Notes: generated by a model from the letters alone, not told the origin. A DNA stretch of 64,000 bases from Variovorax sp. OK212 (GCF_900112425.1 NZ_FOLP01000007.1:186001-250000); one strand, 5' to 3'; numbered from the stretch's first letter, positions 31,011 through 41,822 are shown. Translations and numbers: made by a program.

Positions 31011-32924
31011 ATGAGCCGCTACGAAGAGTTCCATCGCCAGTCCGTCGACGCGCCCGAAGCCTTTTGGGCTGAGCAGGCGAAGCTGATCGATTGGCAGACG
31101 CCCGCGCAGCAGATCCTCGACGCCGGCAACCCGCCTTTTGCGCGCTGGTTCGTCGGCGGCACGACCAACCTGTGCCACAACGCCGTCGACCGTCACCTGG
31201 CGGCGCGAGGCGACCAGCCCGCGCTGATCTTCGTTTCCACCGAGACCGGCGTGGAGAAGAGCTACAGCTTCGCCGAGCTGCATGCCGAGGTGCAGCGCAC
31301 CGCGGCCAGCCTGCTGGAACTGGGCGTGGGCAAGGGCGACTGCGTGCTCATCTACATGCCGATGATTCCCGAGGCCGCGTTCGCCATGCTGGCCTGCGCG
31401 CGCATCGGCGCGATCCATTGCGTGGTGTTCGGCGGCTTCGCCAGCGGCTCGCTGGCCACGCGCATCGAGGACGCCGCGCCGAAGGTGATCGTGAGCGCCG
31501 ACGCGGGCGCGCGCGCGGGCAAGGTCATCGCGTACAAGCCGCTGCTGGACGAGGCGATCAGGCTGTCGGCGCACAAGCCCTCGGCCGTGCTGCTGACCGA
31601 CCGAGGTCTTGCTGCTATGAATATGGTAGCGGGACGCGACCATCTGGCGGCCCAGTTGCGCCAGAAACACCTGGGCGCCGAGGTGCCCTGCACCTGGCTG
31701 GCCTCGACCGACATCAGCTACACCATCTACACCAGCGGCACCACCGGCAAGCCCAAGGGCGTGCAGCGCGACGTGGGCGGCTATGCGGTGGCGCTGGCGG
31801 CCAGCATGAAGCACATCTTCGACGGCCGGCCCGGCGAAACCTACTTCTCGACCAGCGACATCGGCTGGGTGGTGGGCCACAGCTACATCGTCTACGGCCC
31901 GTTGATCGCCGGCATGGCGACGATCATGTACGAGGGCCTGCCCACCCAGGGCATCGACCGGCAGCCCGACGGCGGCATCTGGTGGCGGCTGGTGGAGAAG
32001 TACAAGGTGACGGTGATGTTCAGCGCGCCCACGGCGGTGCGCGTGCTCAAGAAGCAGGACCCGGCGCTGCTGAAGAAATACGACCTGTCGACCCTGCGCG
32101 CGCTGTTCCTGGCCGGCGAGCCGCTGGACGAACCCACGGCCCGATGGATCAGCGAAGGGCTGGGCGTGCCGATCATCGACAACTACTGGCAGACCGAATC
32201 GGGCTGGCCGATGATCACCATCGCCAACGGCGTGGAGGCCAAGGCCAGCAAGTTCGGCAGCCCGGGCGTGCCGATGTACGGCTACCGCATCAAGATCCTG
32301 CACGAATCGACTGGTGAGGAACTGACCGGCGCGAACGAGAAGGGCGTGGTCGTGGTCGAGGGGCCGACCCCGCCGGGCTTCATGCAGACCGTGTGGAAGG
32401 ACGACGCGCGCTTCGTGAACACCTACTGGAAGAGCGTGCCCGGCAAGATGGTCTATTCGACCTTCGACTGGGGCATTCGCGATGAAGACGGGTACTTCTA
32501 CATCCTCGGGCGCACCGACGACGTGATCAACGTGGCGGGCCACCGGCTGGGCACGCGCGAGATCGAGGAGAGCATCTCTGGCCACGCCAACGTGGCCGAG
32601 GTGGCAGTGGTCGGCGTGGCCGATGCGCTGAAGGGTCAGGTCGCGATGGCCTTCGTCGTGCCCAAGGACGGCAAGGCCGCGGGCGATGCCGACGTGGCGC
32701 TCAAGCTCGAAGGCGAGATCATGAAGCTGGTGGCCGACCAACTCGGCGCGCTGGCGCGGCCGGCCCGCGTGCGCTTTGTAAGTGGCCTGCCCAAGACCCG
32801 CAGCGGCAAGCTGCTGCGCCGCGCCATCCAGGCCGTGTGCGAGCAGCGCGACCCGGGCGACCTGACCACCATCGACGACCCGTCGACGCTGGAGCAGATC
32901 AAACAGTTACTAAGTCACGGCTGA
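31011..32924 (+). CDS. prpE: Propionate-CoA ligase
   Basis: PrpE activates propionate to propionyl-CoA through an acyl-adenylate. The 637-residue protein carries the AMP-binding signature YTIYTSGTTGKPKGVQRDVGG, the motif DNYWQTESGWP, and the hinge/C-terminal motifs GYFYILGRTDDVINVAGHRLGT and KTRSGKLLRR with the catalytic lysine. The N-terminus (YEEFHRQSVDAPEAFWAEQA) and the ATP motif fit PrpE better than acetyl-CoA synthetase, though the two are close. ACAGGAGACAAG precedes the start. A 17-bp dyad lies in frame at 31614. Confidence 0.93.
   Translation: MSRYEEFHRQSVDAPEAFWAEQAKLIDWQTPAQQILDAGNPPFARWFVGGTTNLCHNAVDRHLAARGDQPALIFVSTETGVEKSYSFAELHAEVQRTAASLLELGVGKGDCVLIYMPMIPEAAFAMLACARIGAIHCVVFGGFASGSLATRIEDAAPKVIVSADAGARAGKVIAYKPLLDEAIRLSAHKPSAVLLTDRGLAAMNMVAGRDHLAAQLRQKHLGAEVPCTWLASTDISYTIYTSGTTGKPKGVQRDVGGYAVALAASMKHIFDGRPGETYFSTSDIGWVVGHSYIVYGPLIAGMATIMYEGLPTQGIDRQPDGGIWWRLVEKYKVTVMFSAPTAVRVLKKQDPALLKKYDLSTLRALFLAGEPLDEPTARWISEGLGVPIIDNYWQTESGWPMITIANGVEAKASKFGSPGVPMYGYRIKILHESTGEELTGANEKGVVVVEGPTPPGFMQTVWKDDARFVNTYWKSVPGKMVYSTFDWGIRDEDGYFYILGRTDDVINVAGHRLGTREIEESISGHANVAEVAVVGVADALKGQVAMAFVVPKDGKAAGDADVALKLEGEIMKLVADQLGALARPARVRFVSGLPKTRSGKLLRRAIQAVCEQRDPGDLTTIDDPSTLEQIKQLLSHG
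31614..31630 (+). repeat. 17-bp dyad element, copy 3
   Basis: GCTATGAATATGGTAGC lies inside prpE and is read GCT ATG AAT ATG GTA GC. It has the same spacing and phase as the other copies and encodes part of a surface-type segment, GLAAMNMVAG, that interrupts otherwise GC-rich codons. Confidence 0.6.
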
Positions 32925-32970
32925 GATCTCCCCAATGGGGGTTGCACAGGCCCTTCGAACCGTCATATGG

Positions 32971-33088
32971 TTGACGTGGCACAATGCCAAGGTACTCAGG
33001 CCCTTCCCCAGCCACAGTCGCATCCGCCAACCGGTTCAGCCGTGTCGCGGAAGGTTTCTTAACCAGCTAGTGCTTCCTTCAGGGAAGC
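32971..33088 (+). promoter_or_regulatory. Leader of the 2-oxoglutarate dehydrogenase operon: promoter-like boxes, dyad and hairpin
   Basis: TTGACG (32971-32976) is followed after 16 bases by TACTCA (32993-32998), a weak promoter match. Between them lies the dyad TGGCA-CAA-TGCCA (32977-32989), placed as an operator would be. Further on, GCTTCC (33072-33077) pairs with GGAAGC (33083-33088), ending 15 bases before the sucA ATG and just before its AAGG ribosome binding site. Confidence 0.4.
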
Positions 33089-33103
33089 GAAGGTCAGCGG
33101 ATC

Positions 33104-35980
33104 ATGAGCGATTCATCGACGCCCTCGGCGTATACCGCCTATCAAGGCAACACGTACCTCTTCGGCGGCAATGCGCCCTATGTCGAAGAGATGTATGAAA
33201 ACTACCTCTCCAACCCCGGCAGCGTGCCTGACAACTGGCGTTCGTATTTCGACGCCCTGCAGAACGTTCCCGCCGGCGACGGCACGAACACCCGCGACGT
33301 TCCCCACCTGCCCGTCATCAATGCCTTCGCCGAACGCGCGAAGCAGGGCACGACCAAGGTCGTGGTGGCCAGCGGCGCCGACTCCGAGCTCGGCCGCAAG
33401 CGCACCGCCGTCCAGCAGCTGATTGCCGCCTACCGCAACGTCGGTGCCCGCTGGGCCGACCTCGACCCGCTCAAGCGCGCCGAGCGTCCTTCCATTCCGG
33501 AACTCGAACCCTCGTTCTACGGCTTCACCGACGCCGACCTCGAGACGGTGTTCAACACCAGCAACACATTCTTCGGCAAGGACACCATGTCCTTGCGCGA
33601 CCTGCTCAACGCACTGCGTGAAACGTACTGCGGCACGATGGGTGCCGAGTACATGTACACCACCGACCAGAACCACAAGCGCTGGTGGCAGCAGCGGCTC
33701 GAAAGCGCCCGCACCAACCCCAAGCTGAGCGCCGAGCAGAAGAAGCACGTGCTCAACCGCCTCACGGCCGCCGAAGGCCTCGAGCGCTTCCTGCACACCA
33801 AGTACGTCGGCCAGAAGCGCTTCTCGCTCGAAGGCGGCGAGAGCTTCATCGTCTCGATGGACGAGCTGATCAACCAGGCCGGCGCCAAGGGCGTGCAGGA
33901 AATCGTGATCGGCATGGCCCACCGCGGCCGCCTGAACGTGCTGGTGAACTCGCTGGGCAAGATGCCCGCCGACCTGTTCGCCGAGTTCGACCACACCGCA
34001 CCCGAAGACCTGCCCAGCGGCGACGTCAAGTACCACCAGGGCTTCAGCTCGGACGTGACCACCCCCGGCGGCCCGGTGCACCTGAGCCTCGCGTTCAACC
34101 CCTCGCACCTTGAAATCGTGAACCCCGTGGTCGAAGGCTCGGTGCGCGCGCGCATGGACCGCCGCGGCGACCCGCTGGGCAAGCAGGTGCTGCCCGTGAT
34201 CGTTCACGGCGACGCCGCCTTCGCAGGCCAGGGCGTCGTGATGGAAACGCTGGCACTGGCCGAGACCCGTGGCTATTCCACCGGCGGCACGGTGCACATC
34301 GTCATCAACAACCAGATCGGCTTCACCACCAGCGACCCGCGCGACAGCCGCTCGACGCTGTACTGCTCGGACATCGTCAAGATGATCGAGGCACCGGTGC
34401 TGCACGTGAACGGCGACGACCCCGAAGCCGTGGTGCTCGCCACCCAGCTCGCGCTGGACTTCCGCATGGAATTCCAGAAGGACGTGGTCGTGGACATCAT
34501 CTGCTTCCGCAAGCTGGGCCACAACGAGCAGGACACGCCGTCGCTCACCCAGCCGCTGATGTACAAGAAGATTGCCCAGCACCCCGGTACGCGCAAGCTG
34601 TACGCCGACAAGCTGGCCACGCAAGGCCTGGGCGACACGCTCGGCGACGACATGGTCAAGGCGCAGCGCGCCGCCTTCGACGAAGGCAAGAACACCGTCG
34701 ACCCCGTGCTCACCAACTTCAAGAGCAAGTACGCCGTCGACTGGAGCCCGTACCTCAACAAGAAGTGGACCGACGCCGGCGACACCGCCATTCCGTCCAC
34801 CGAGTGGAAGCGTCTGGCCGAGAAGATAACCACCGTGCCGCAAGGCTTCACGGTGCACCCGCTCGTGAAGAAGGTGCTGGACGACCGCGCCAACATGGGC
34901 CGCGGCGACGTCAACGTCGACTGGGGCATGGGCGAGCACATGGCCTTCGCCTCGCTGGTGGCCAGCGGCTATCCGATCCGCCTGTCGGGCGAAGACTCGG
35001 GCCGCGGCACGTTCACGCACCGCCACGCCGTGCTGCACGACCAGAACCGCGAGAAGTTCGACACCGGCACCTACACGCCGCTGCAGAACGTCGCCGAGAA
35101 CCAGGCTCCGTTCGTCGTGATCGACTCGATCCTGTCGGAAGAAGCCGTGCTCGCGTTCGAATACGGCTACGCCTCGAACGACCCGAACACGCTCGTGATC
35201 TGGGAAGCCCAGTTCGGCGACTTCGTGAACGGCGCGCAAGTGGTGATCGACCAGTTCATCGCCTCGGGCGAAGTGAAGTGGGGCCGCGTCAACGGCCTGA
35301 CCATGATGCTGCCGCACGGCTACGAAGGCCAGGGCCCCGAGCACAGCTCGGCGCGCCTGGAGCGTTTCATGCAGCTGAGCGCGGACACCAACATGCAGGT
35401 GGTCCAGCCCACCACGGCCAGCCAGATCTTCCACGTGCTGCGCCGCCAGATGGTGCGCAACCTGCGCAAGCCGCTGATCATCCTCACGCCCAAGTCGCTG
35501 CTGCGCAACAAGGACGCGACGTCCCCGCTGGCCGAGTTCACCAAGGGCAGCTTCCAGACGGTGATTCCGGACAGCAAGGGCCTGAAGGCCGAGAAGGTCA
35601 AGCGCCTGATCGCCTGCTCGGGCAAGGTCTACTACGACCTGGCCAAGAAGCGCGAGGAGCAGGGTAACGACGACGTGGCGATCATCCGCGTCGAGCAGCT
35701 CTATCCGTTCCCGCACAAGGCGTTTGCCGCGGAAATCAAGAAGTACCCGAACCTCGTGGACGTGGTGTGGTGCCAGGACGAGCCGCAGAACCAGGGCGCC
35801 TGGTTCTTCGTGCAGCACTACATCCACGAAAACATGCAGGACGGCCAGAAGCTCGGCTACTCCGGCCGCGCCGCTTCGGCATCGCCGGCGGTGGGCTACT
35901 CGCACCTGCACCAGGAACAGCAGAAGGCGCTCGTCGATGGCGCGTTTGGCAAGCTCAAGGGCTTCGTGCTGACCAAGTAA
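33104..35980 (+). CDS. sucA: 2-oxoglutarate dehydrogenase E1 component
   Basis: SucA decarboxylates 2-oxoglutarate with thiamine diphosphate and transfers succinyl to SucB. The 958-residue protein has the typical N-terminal segment (GNTYLFGGNAPYVEEMYENY), GGESFIVSMDELI, GMAHRGRLNVL, HGDAAFAGQGVVMET for TPP and magnesium, NNQIGFTT, and the C-terminal E(x)QFGDFVNGAQVVIDQ and LPHGYEGQGPEHSS regions. It starts the sucA-sucB-lpd operon; sucB follows after 52 bp. Confidence 0.98.
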   Translation: MSDSSTPSAYTAYQGNTYLFGGNAPYVEEMYENYLSNPGSVPDNWRSYFDALQNVPAGDGTNTRDVPHLPVINAFAERAKQGTTKVVVASGADSELGRKRTAVQQLIAAYRNVGARWADLDPLKRAERPSIPELEPSFYGFTDADLETVFNTSNTFFGKDTMSLRDLLNALRETYCGTMGAEYMYTTDQNHKRWWQQRLESARTNPKLSAEQKKHVLNRLTAAEGLERFLHTKYVGQKRFSLEGGESFIVSMDELINQAGAKGVQEIVIGMAHRGRLNVLVNSLGKMPADLFAEFDHTAPEDLPSGDVKYHQGFSSDVTTPGGPVHLSLAFNPSHLEIVNPVVEGSVRARMDRRGDPLGKQVLPVIVHGDAAFAGQGVVMETLALAETRGYSTGGTVHIVINNQIGFTTSDPRDSRSTLYCSDIVKMIEAPVLHVNGDDPEAVVLATQLALDFRMEFQKDVVVDIICFRKLGHNEQDTPSLTQPLMYKKIAQHPGTRKLYADKLATQGLGDTLGDDMVKAQRAAFDEGKNTVDPVLTNFKSKYAVDWSPYLNKKWTDAGDTAIPSTEWKRLAEKITTVPQGFTVHPLVKKVLDDRANMGRGDVNVDWGMGEHMAFASLVASGYPIRLSGEDSGRGTFTHRHAVLHDQNREKFDTGTYTPLQNVAENQAPFVVIDSILSEEAVLAFEYGYASNDPNTLVIWEAQFGDFVNGAQVVIDQFIASGEVKWGRVNGLTMMLPHGYEGQGPEHSSARLERFMQLSADTNMQVVQPTTASQIFHVLRRQMVRNLRKPLIILTPKSLLRNKDATSPLAEFTKGSFQTVIPDSKGLKAEKVKRLIACSGKVYYDLAKKREEQGNDDVAIIRVEQLYPFPHKAFAAEIKKYPNLVDVVWCQDEPQNQGAWFFVQHYIHENMQDGQKLGYSGRAASASPAVGYSHLHQEQQKALVDGAFGKLKGFVLTK

Positions 35981-36032
35981 AACCTGTCCCTTTCACACGA
36001 ATACCTCAAGAACAAATCGGAGCTCACTCCAA

Positions 36033-37295
36033 ATGTCTATCGTAGAAGTCAAAGTCCCCCAGCTTTCCGAATCCGTGGCCGAAGCCACCATGCTCACGTG
36101 GAAGAAGAAGGCCGGCGAAGCCGTCGCCGTCGATGAAATCCTGATCGAGATCGAGACCGACAAGGTCGTGATGGAAGTGCCCGCGCCTTCGGCTGGCGTG
36201 CTGGTCGAAATCGTGCAGCCCGACGGCGCCACCGTGATCGCCGAACAGCTGATCGCCAGGATCGACACCGAAGGCAAGGCTTCGGCCGCCGCGCCCGCCA
36301 CCGCCGCTGCTGCCCCGGCAGCTGCCGCGCCTGCTCCGGCCGCCGCTGCCGCCGCCACCGGCGGTTCGAAGGCCGACGTGGCCATGCCCGCCGCCGCCAA
36401 GCTGCTGGCCGACAACAACCTGAAGACCGGCGACGTGGCCGGTACCGGCAAGGACGGCCGCGTCACCAAGGGCGACGTGCTCGGCGCCGTGGCCTCGGGT
36501 GCCAAGCCCGCTGCCGCTGCCACCGTGGCCGCACCGGCTGCCAAGCCCGCGCTGCCGCAGGTGAGCGCACCGGCCGGCGCGCCCGACCTGGGCGAGCGTC
36601 CGGAACAGCGCGTGCCGATGAGCCGCCTGCGCGCGCGCATCGCCGAGCGCCTGCTGCAATCGCAGTCGACCAACGCCATCCTGACGACGTTCAACGAAGT
36701 CAACATGGCGCCGGTCATGGACCTGCGCAAGCGCTTCCAGGACAGCTTCACCAAGGAACACGGCGTGAAGCTCGGCTTCATGTCCTTCTTCGTGAAGGCC
36801 GCCGTGCACGCGCTGAAGAAGTACCCGGTGATCAACGCCTCGGTCGACGGCAACGACATCCTGTACCACGGCTACTTCGACATCGGTATCGCTGTCGGTT
36901 CGCCGCGTGGCCTGGTGGTGCCGATCCTGCGCAACGCCGACCAGATGAGCTTTGCCGACATCGAGAAGAAGATCGCCGAGTTCGGCAAGAAGGCGCAAGA
37001 CGGCAAGCTGGGCATCGAAGACATGACCGGCGGCACGTTCTCCATCTCGAACGGCGGCACCTTCGGCTCGATGCTCTCGACCCCGATCATCAACCCGCCC
37101 CAGTCGGCCATTCTTGGCGTGCACGCCACGAAGGACCGCGCGGTGGTGGAAAACGGCCAGATCGTGATCCGCCCGATGAACTACCTCGCCATGAGCTACG
37201 ACCACCGCATCATCGACGGCCGCGAAGCCGTGCTGGGCCTGGTCGCCATGAAGGAAGCGCTGGAAGATCCGTCGCGCCTGCTGTTCGACATCTGA
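36033..37295 (+). CDS. sucB: Dihydrolipoyllysine succinyltransferase (E2 of OGDH)
   Basis: SucB is the core of the 2-oxoglutarate dehydrogenase complex. The 420-residue protein has one lipoyl domain (Lys44 in EIETDKVVMEVP), an alanine-rich linker, the E3-binding domain (PAAAKLLADNNLKTGDVAGTGKDGRVTKGDV in pieces at about residues 118-150) and the catalytic domain with DHRIIDG at about 390-396. The MSIVEVKVPQLSESV start is standard. A structured repeat separates it from lpd. Confidence 0.98.
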   Translation: MSIVEVKVPQLSESVAEATMLTWKKKAGEAVAVDEILIEIETDKVVMEVPAPSAGVLVEIVQPDGATVIAEQLIARIDTEGKASAAAPATAAAAPAAAAPAPAAAAAATGGSKADVAMPAAAKLLADNNLKTGDVAGTGKDGRVTKGDVLGAVASGAKPAAAATVAAPAAKPALPQVSAPAGAPDLGERPEQRVPMSRLRARIAERLLQSQSTNAILTTFNEVNMAPVMDLRKRFQDSFTKEHGVKLGFMSFFVKAAVHALKKYPVINASVDGNDILYHGYFDIGIAVGSPRGLVVPILRNADQMSFADIEKKIAEFGKKAQDGKLGIEDMTGGTFSISNGGTFGSMLSTPIINPPQSAILGVHATKDRAVVENGQIVIRPMNYLAMSYDHRIIDGREAVLGLVAMKEALEDPSRLLFDI

Positions 37296-37317
37296 CCCAC
37301 CCCCGTTGCTTGCTCAC

Positions 37318-37460
37318 TTCGTACAGCCGCCTGCCCCTTTGAGACCACTTGAGCCGTCTTGAGGGGGCGCACCCGGCGGCCCGGCAAAGCCGGTTGCCCG
37401 GGTGCTCGCCGACGGGCCTTGCCTCGAACGCCCTCGACCGACAGGGTCCGGCTGTACGAA
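37318..37460. repeat. 143-bp structured intergenic element bounded by an 11-bp inverted repeat
   Basis: TTCGTACAGCC (37318-37328) and GGCTGTACGAA (37450-37460) are perfect inverted repeats at the ends. Inside are nested hairpins: CACCCGG (37370-37376) with CCGGGTG (37398-37404) enclosing CCGGC-AAA-GCCGG (37381-37393), and CCCC/GGGG arms around 37334-37366. It fills the sucB-lpd gap and its right end lies 16 bases before the lpd start. It has the form of a miniature mobile or REP-like element; it encodes nothing I can see. Confidence 0.7.
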
Positions 37461-37476
37461 ACCTTAGAAAGAATCC

Positions 37477-38904
<1,428 letters not shown>

Positions 38905-38917
38905 GCTCCCGTTTCTC

Positions 38918-40018
38918 TTGACCAGCGTCAAACAGGCCTATGAGGCGGAACTCGCTGCGCGCGGGTTCCATGCCGATCCCGCGCAGCTGCACGCCGTGGA
39001 GGCGCTGGATCGCTGCGCCAACGAATGGGCCGCGTACAAGGCCCAGCGTTCGAATGCGCTGAAGAAGTTCATCAACCGGCCGGAGCTTCCGCGCGGCGTC
39101 TACATGTACGGTGGCGTCGGGCGGGGCAAGAGCTTCCTGATGGACCTCTTCTTCAACGCCGTGCCGCTGCGGCGCAAGACGCGCCTGCACTTCCACGAGT
39201 TCATGCGCGAGGTGCACCGCGAACTGCGCGAACTGCAGGGCACGGTCAATCCGCTCGACGAGCTCGGCCTGCGCATTTCCAAGCGCTACAAGCTGATCTG
39301 CTTCGACGAGTTCCACGTGGCGGACATCACCGACGCGATGATTCTTCATCGGCTGCTGGTGTCGCTGTTCGAGAACGGCGTGGGTTTCGTCACCACCTCG
39401 AACTTCAAGCCCGACGATCTTTACCCGGGTGGGCTGCACCGCGACCGCATCCTGCCCGCCATCGCGCTTCTGAACGAGAAGCTCGAGGTACTGAGCGTGG
39501 ACAACGGCACCGACTACCGGCGCCGCACGCTCGAGCAACTGCGCATGTACCTCACGCCGAACGACGCGTCGGCCGAGAAGGAAATGCGCAAGGCCTTCGA
39601 CAAGCTGGCCGAGACGGCCGACGAAAGCCCCATTCTTCACATCGAGCAGCGCGAGATCCGCGCGCTGCGCAAGGCCGGCGGCGTGGTCTGGTTCGACTTC
39701 AAGACGCTGTGCGGCGGCCCTCGCTCGCAGAACGACTACCTGGAGATCGCCAGCCAGTACCACACGGTGCTGCTGTCCGACGTGCCGCACATGCCGGTGC
39801 GCATGGCCTCCGAAGCACGCCGTTTCACCTGGCTGGTGGACGTCTTGTACGACCGGCGCTGCAAGCTCATCATGTCGGCCGAGGTTCCGCCCGAGGCGTT
39901 GTACACCGAGGGGCCGCTGTCGCACGAGTTTCCGCGCACGGTCTCCCGGCTCACTGAAATGCAGTCGAGCGAGTTTCTTGCCCTGGAACGCCGCATCGTC
40001 GACACCCGACTCACATGA
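38918..40018 (+). CDS. zapE: Cell division protein ZapE (AFG1-like ATPase)
   Basis: ZapE is a P-loop ATPase that associates with the Z-ring and, in E. coli, is needed under heat and low oxygen. The 366-residue protein has Walker A GGVGRGKS (about 65-72), Walker B LICFDEFHV and sensor TTSNFKP. The only start fitting the family N-terminus (TSVKQAYEAELAARGF) is TTG 38918, 13 bases after lpd, with a weak upstream site. Its end overlaps the next gene by four bases. Confidence 0.92.
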   Translation: MTSVKQAYEAELAARGFHADPAQLHAVEALDRCANEWAAYKAQRSNALKKFINRPELPRGVYMYGGVGRGKSFLMDLFFNAVPLRRKTRLHFHEFMREVHRELRELQGTVNPLDELGLRISKRYKLICFDEFHVADITDAMILHRLLVSLFENGVGFVTTSNFKPDDLYPGGLHRDRILPAIALLNEKLEVLSVDNGTDYRRRTLEQLRMYLTPNDASAEKEMRKAFDKLAETADESPILHIEQREIRALRKAGGVVWFDFKTLCGGPRSQNDYLEIASQYHTVLLSDVPHMPVRMASEARRFTWLVDVLYDRRCKLIMSAEVPPEALYTEGPLSHEFPRTVSRLTEMQSSEFLALERRIVDTRLT

Positions 40019-40689
40019 AAAAATTCGCTCTTGCCCTGCTCATGACGCTGGCCAGCCTGCCGTTGTGGGCGCAGTCCAACGCCGCGACGGGCAATGCCGA
40101 TCTCGAGGGGGAGAAGCGCAGGCTCTCCACCGAGCGCGAGACCATCGAGAAGCGTTTCGTCGAAGAGCGGGCCGCCTGCTACAAGAAGTTCGCGGTGGAA
40201 GACTGCCTGCGCGAAAGCCGCAGCCGCCGCCGCAAGGAAACCGACAACATCAAGCGGCAGGAAACCGCGATCAACGACATCCAGCGCCAGCGCAGCGGCG
40301 CGGCGGAACTGCAGAAGCTCGACCAGAAGGCCGGCACGCAACGCTCGGTCGACGTGCCCGAAAAGCAGGAGCAATCGGCGCAGAACCAGAAGGAACGCGA
40401 ACAGCGCGCCGCCGACCATGCCACCAGCCGTGCAGCCACCGCGGCCGAAGGGGCCGAGCGCGAGCGCCAGTTCCAATCCAAGCAGCAGACCCATGCCACC
40501 GAGCAGGCCAAGGCGGCGCAACGCCAGGCCGATGCGCCGGCGGTCGCCAATCGCTTCGAGGAAAAACAGCGGCGCGCCGAGGAGCACAGGGCCAGCCGCG
40601 AGCGCCAGAACGCGAACCGCGACAAGCCGCGTGGGGCGCCCCTGCCGCCACCCCCGCCGGCATCGGCGGCATCCGCACCCGCCCGCTGA
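40015..40689 (+). CDS. Secreted or periplasmic coiled-coil protein, function unknown
   Basis: The 224-residue protein has a Sec signal peptide (MKKFALALLMTLASLPLWAQ) and a highly charged body rich in Lys, Arg, Glu and Gln, expected to form long helices or coiled coil (EGEKRRLSTERETIEKRF and later). Two cysteines (AACYKKF, EDCLRE) may form a disulfide. The tail is proline-alanine rich. I do not recognise a family. It overlaps zapE by four bases (ATGA), so its translation is likely coupled to zapE. Confidence 0.75.
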   Translation: MKKFALALLMTLASLPLWAQSNAATGNADLEGEKRRLSTERETIEKRFVEERAACYKKFAVEDCLRESRSRRRKETDNIKRQETAINDIQRQRSGAAELQKLDQKAGTQRSVDVPEKQEQSAQNQKEREQRAADHATSRAATAAEGAERERQFQSKQQTHATEQAKAAQRQADAPAVANRFEEKQRRAEEHRASRERQNANRDKPRGAPLPPPPPASAASAPAR

Positions 40690-40740
40690 TCGCGCTGACC
40701 GGGTGACGCCGAACGGGTGAGGGCGGTGGGCTTTCGCCGT

Positions 40741-41511
40741 TCAGGCGGGGGCGGGGATCGCGTCCAGTTTCAGGATGGCAATCGAGAGGTTGTCGCCGGT
40801 GCCGCGGGCCCGGCGCCGCGCTTCACCCACCAGGATTTCGGCCGCGTCGCGCGGCGGCTGCGAATACAGCACGCTGGCCATCTCTTCCGGGCTGAAGTAG
40901 TGCCACAGGCCGTCGCTGCAGGCCATCAGCAGGTCGCCGGCCTGCAGTTTCGGGATGTAGTACGGGTCGACGGGCGGCGGCGTGGTCGCCATGCCCAGGC
41001 AGCCGAGCAGGATGTTGCCCTGCGGATGGATGTTGGCCTCGGCCTCGGTGATCTCGCCGCGGTCGATCAGCACCTGCACGTACGAATGGTCGCGCGTGCG
41101 CATGACGAGCTGCCCGTCGTGGAAGTGGTAGATGCGCGAGTCACCCGCGTGGATCCAGGCGCAGTCGCCCTTCGGGGTCATCAGGAAGGCCGCCAGCGTG
41201 CTGTGCGGCTCCTGCTCGCTGGAGACGGCGGTGAGCTTGATGACCGTGTGCGAGTCTTCCAGGATCTGCCGGAGCACGGCCTGCGGGTCGTCGCGGCCAG
41301 GCTGGTAGCGGGTGAAGAGCTGGCGCGCCGTCATCAGCACCTGGTCGGACGCCTTGCGCCCGCCGCTGCGGCCGCCCATGCCGTCGGCCACGAGGCCGAG
41401 CACGCAGCCAGGCACGCGCGGGTGGCTCATCATGAGCACCTGGTCCTGTTGGTAGGGGCGGTCTCCCTTGTGGAGTCCGGTGGCCGCTGCAAGTCGAAAG
41501 CCTTGAGTCAT
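40741..41511 (-). CDS. PP2C-type serine/threonine protein phosphatase
   Basis: The 256-residue protein is a metal-dependent phosphatase of the PPM/PP2C (Stp1) family. Motifs are RPYQQDQVL near the N-terminus, GLVADGMGG with the metal-binding aspartate, WIHAGDSRIY, LLMACSDGLW and the C-terminal GTGDNLSIAI. ATG 41511 starts the family-like sequence MTQGFRLAAATGLHKG. The partner kinase is not in this window. It is convergent with the coiled-coil protein gene. Confidence 0.92.
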   Translation of the reverse strand: MTQGFRLAAATGLHKGDRPYQQDQVLMMSHPRVPGCVLGLVADGMGGRSGGRKASDQVLMTARQLFTRYQPGRDDPQAVLRQILEDSHTVIKLTAVSSEQEPHSTLAAFLMTPKGDCAWIHAGDSRIYHFHDGQLVMRTRDHSYVQVLIDRGEITEAEANIHPQGNILLGCLGMATTPPPVDPYYIPKLQAGDLLMACSDGLWHYFSPEEMASVLYSQPPRDAAEILVGEARRRARGTGDNLSIAILKLDAIPAPA

Positions 41512-41603
41512 GAGGCATGGGCGCCTGAAGCGCGTGTTTCTGTCTTCTCGGGGATTCGTGTCAGGACGTATTATCGAATGAACAAGCGCCGCGAAAACAC
41601 AGC

Positions 41604-41822
41604 GTGCGCACCCCACCGTTGGACTCCAATCTTCACTCCCTCTCCCGCCAGCTGATCGAGCTGCGCATCGAGCATGCCGACCTCGACGCCACCATCGACC
41701 GGCTGTCCGAAGGCTCGCCGCAAGACGAGCTGCTGCTGCGGCGCCTGAAAAAGCGCCGCCTCGCGCTGCGCGATCAGATCACGCGCCTCGAAAACGACCT
41801 CGACCCGAAAGAACCGGCCTGA
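41604..41822 (+). CDS. YdcH family (DUF465) small protein
   Basis: The 72-residue protein is charged and helical: LHSLSRQLIELRIEHADLDATIDRL, then DELLLRRLKKRRLALRDQITRLE, the DUF465 pattern of two helices. It starts with GTG at 41604, with no strong ribosome binding site. Its TGA shares a base with the ATG of the helicase gene (TGATG), so the two are coupled. The function of the family is unknown. Confidence 0.85.
   Translation: MRTPPLDSNLHSLSRQLIELRIEHADLDATIDRLSEGSPQDELLLRRLKKRRLALRDQITRLENDLDPKEPA

Noticed and set aside
33113..35911. Long minus-strand open frame opposite sucA
   Set aside because: Same cause as opposite aceE: codon bias of the real gene keeps the antisense frame open. No ribosome binding site or recognisable domain.
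38918..38960. Out-of-frame ATG at 38940 as the zapE start
   Set aside because: It is not in the zapE frame; the family N-terminus is reached only from TTG 38918.
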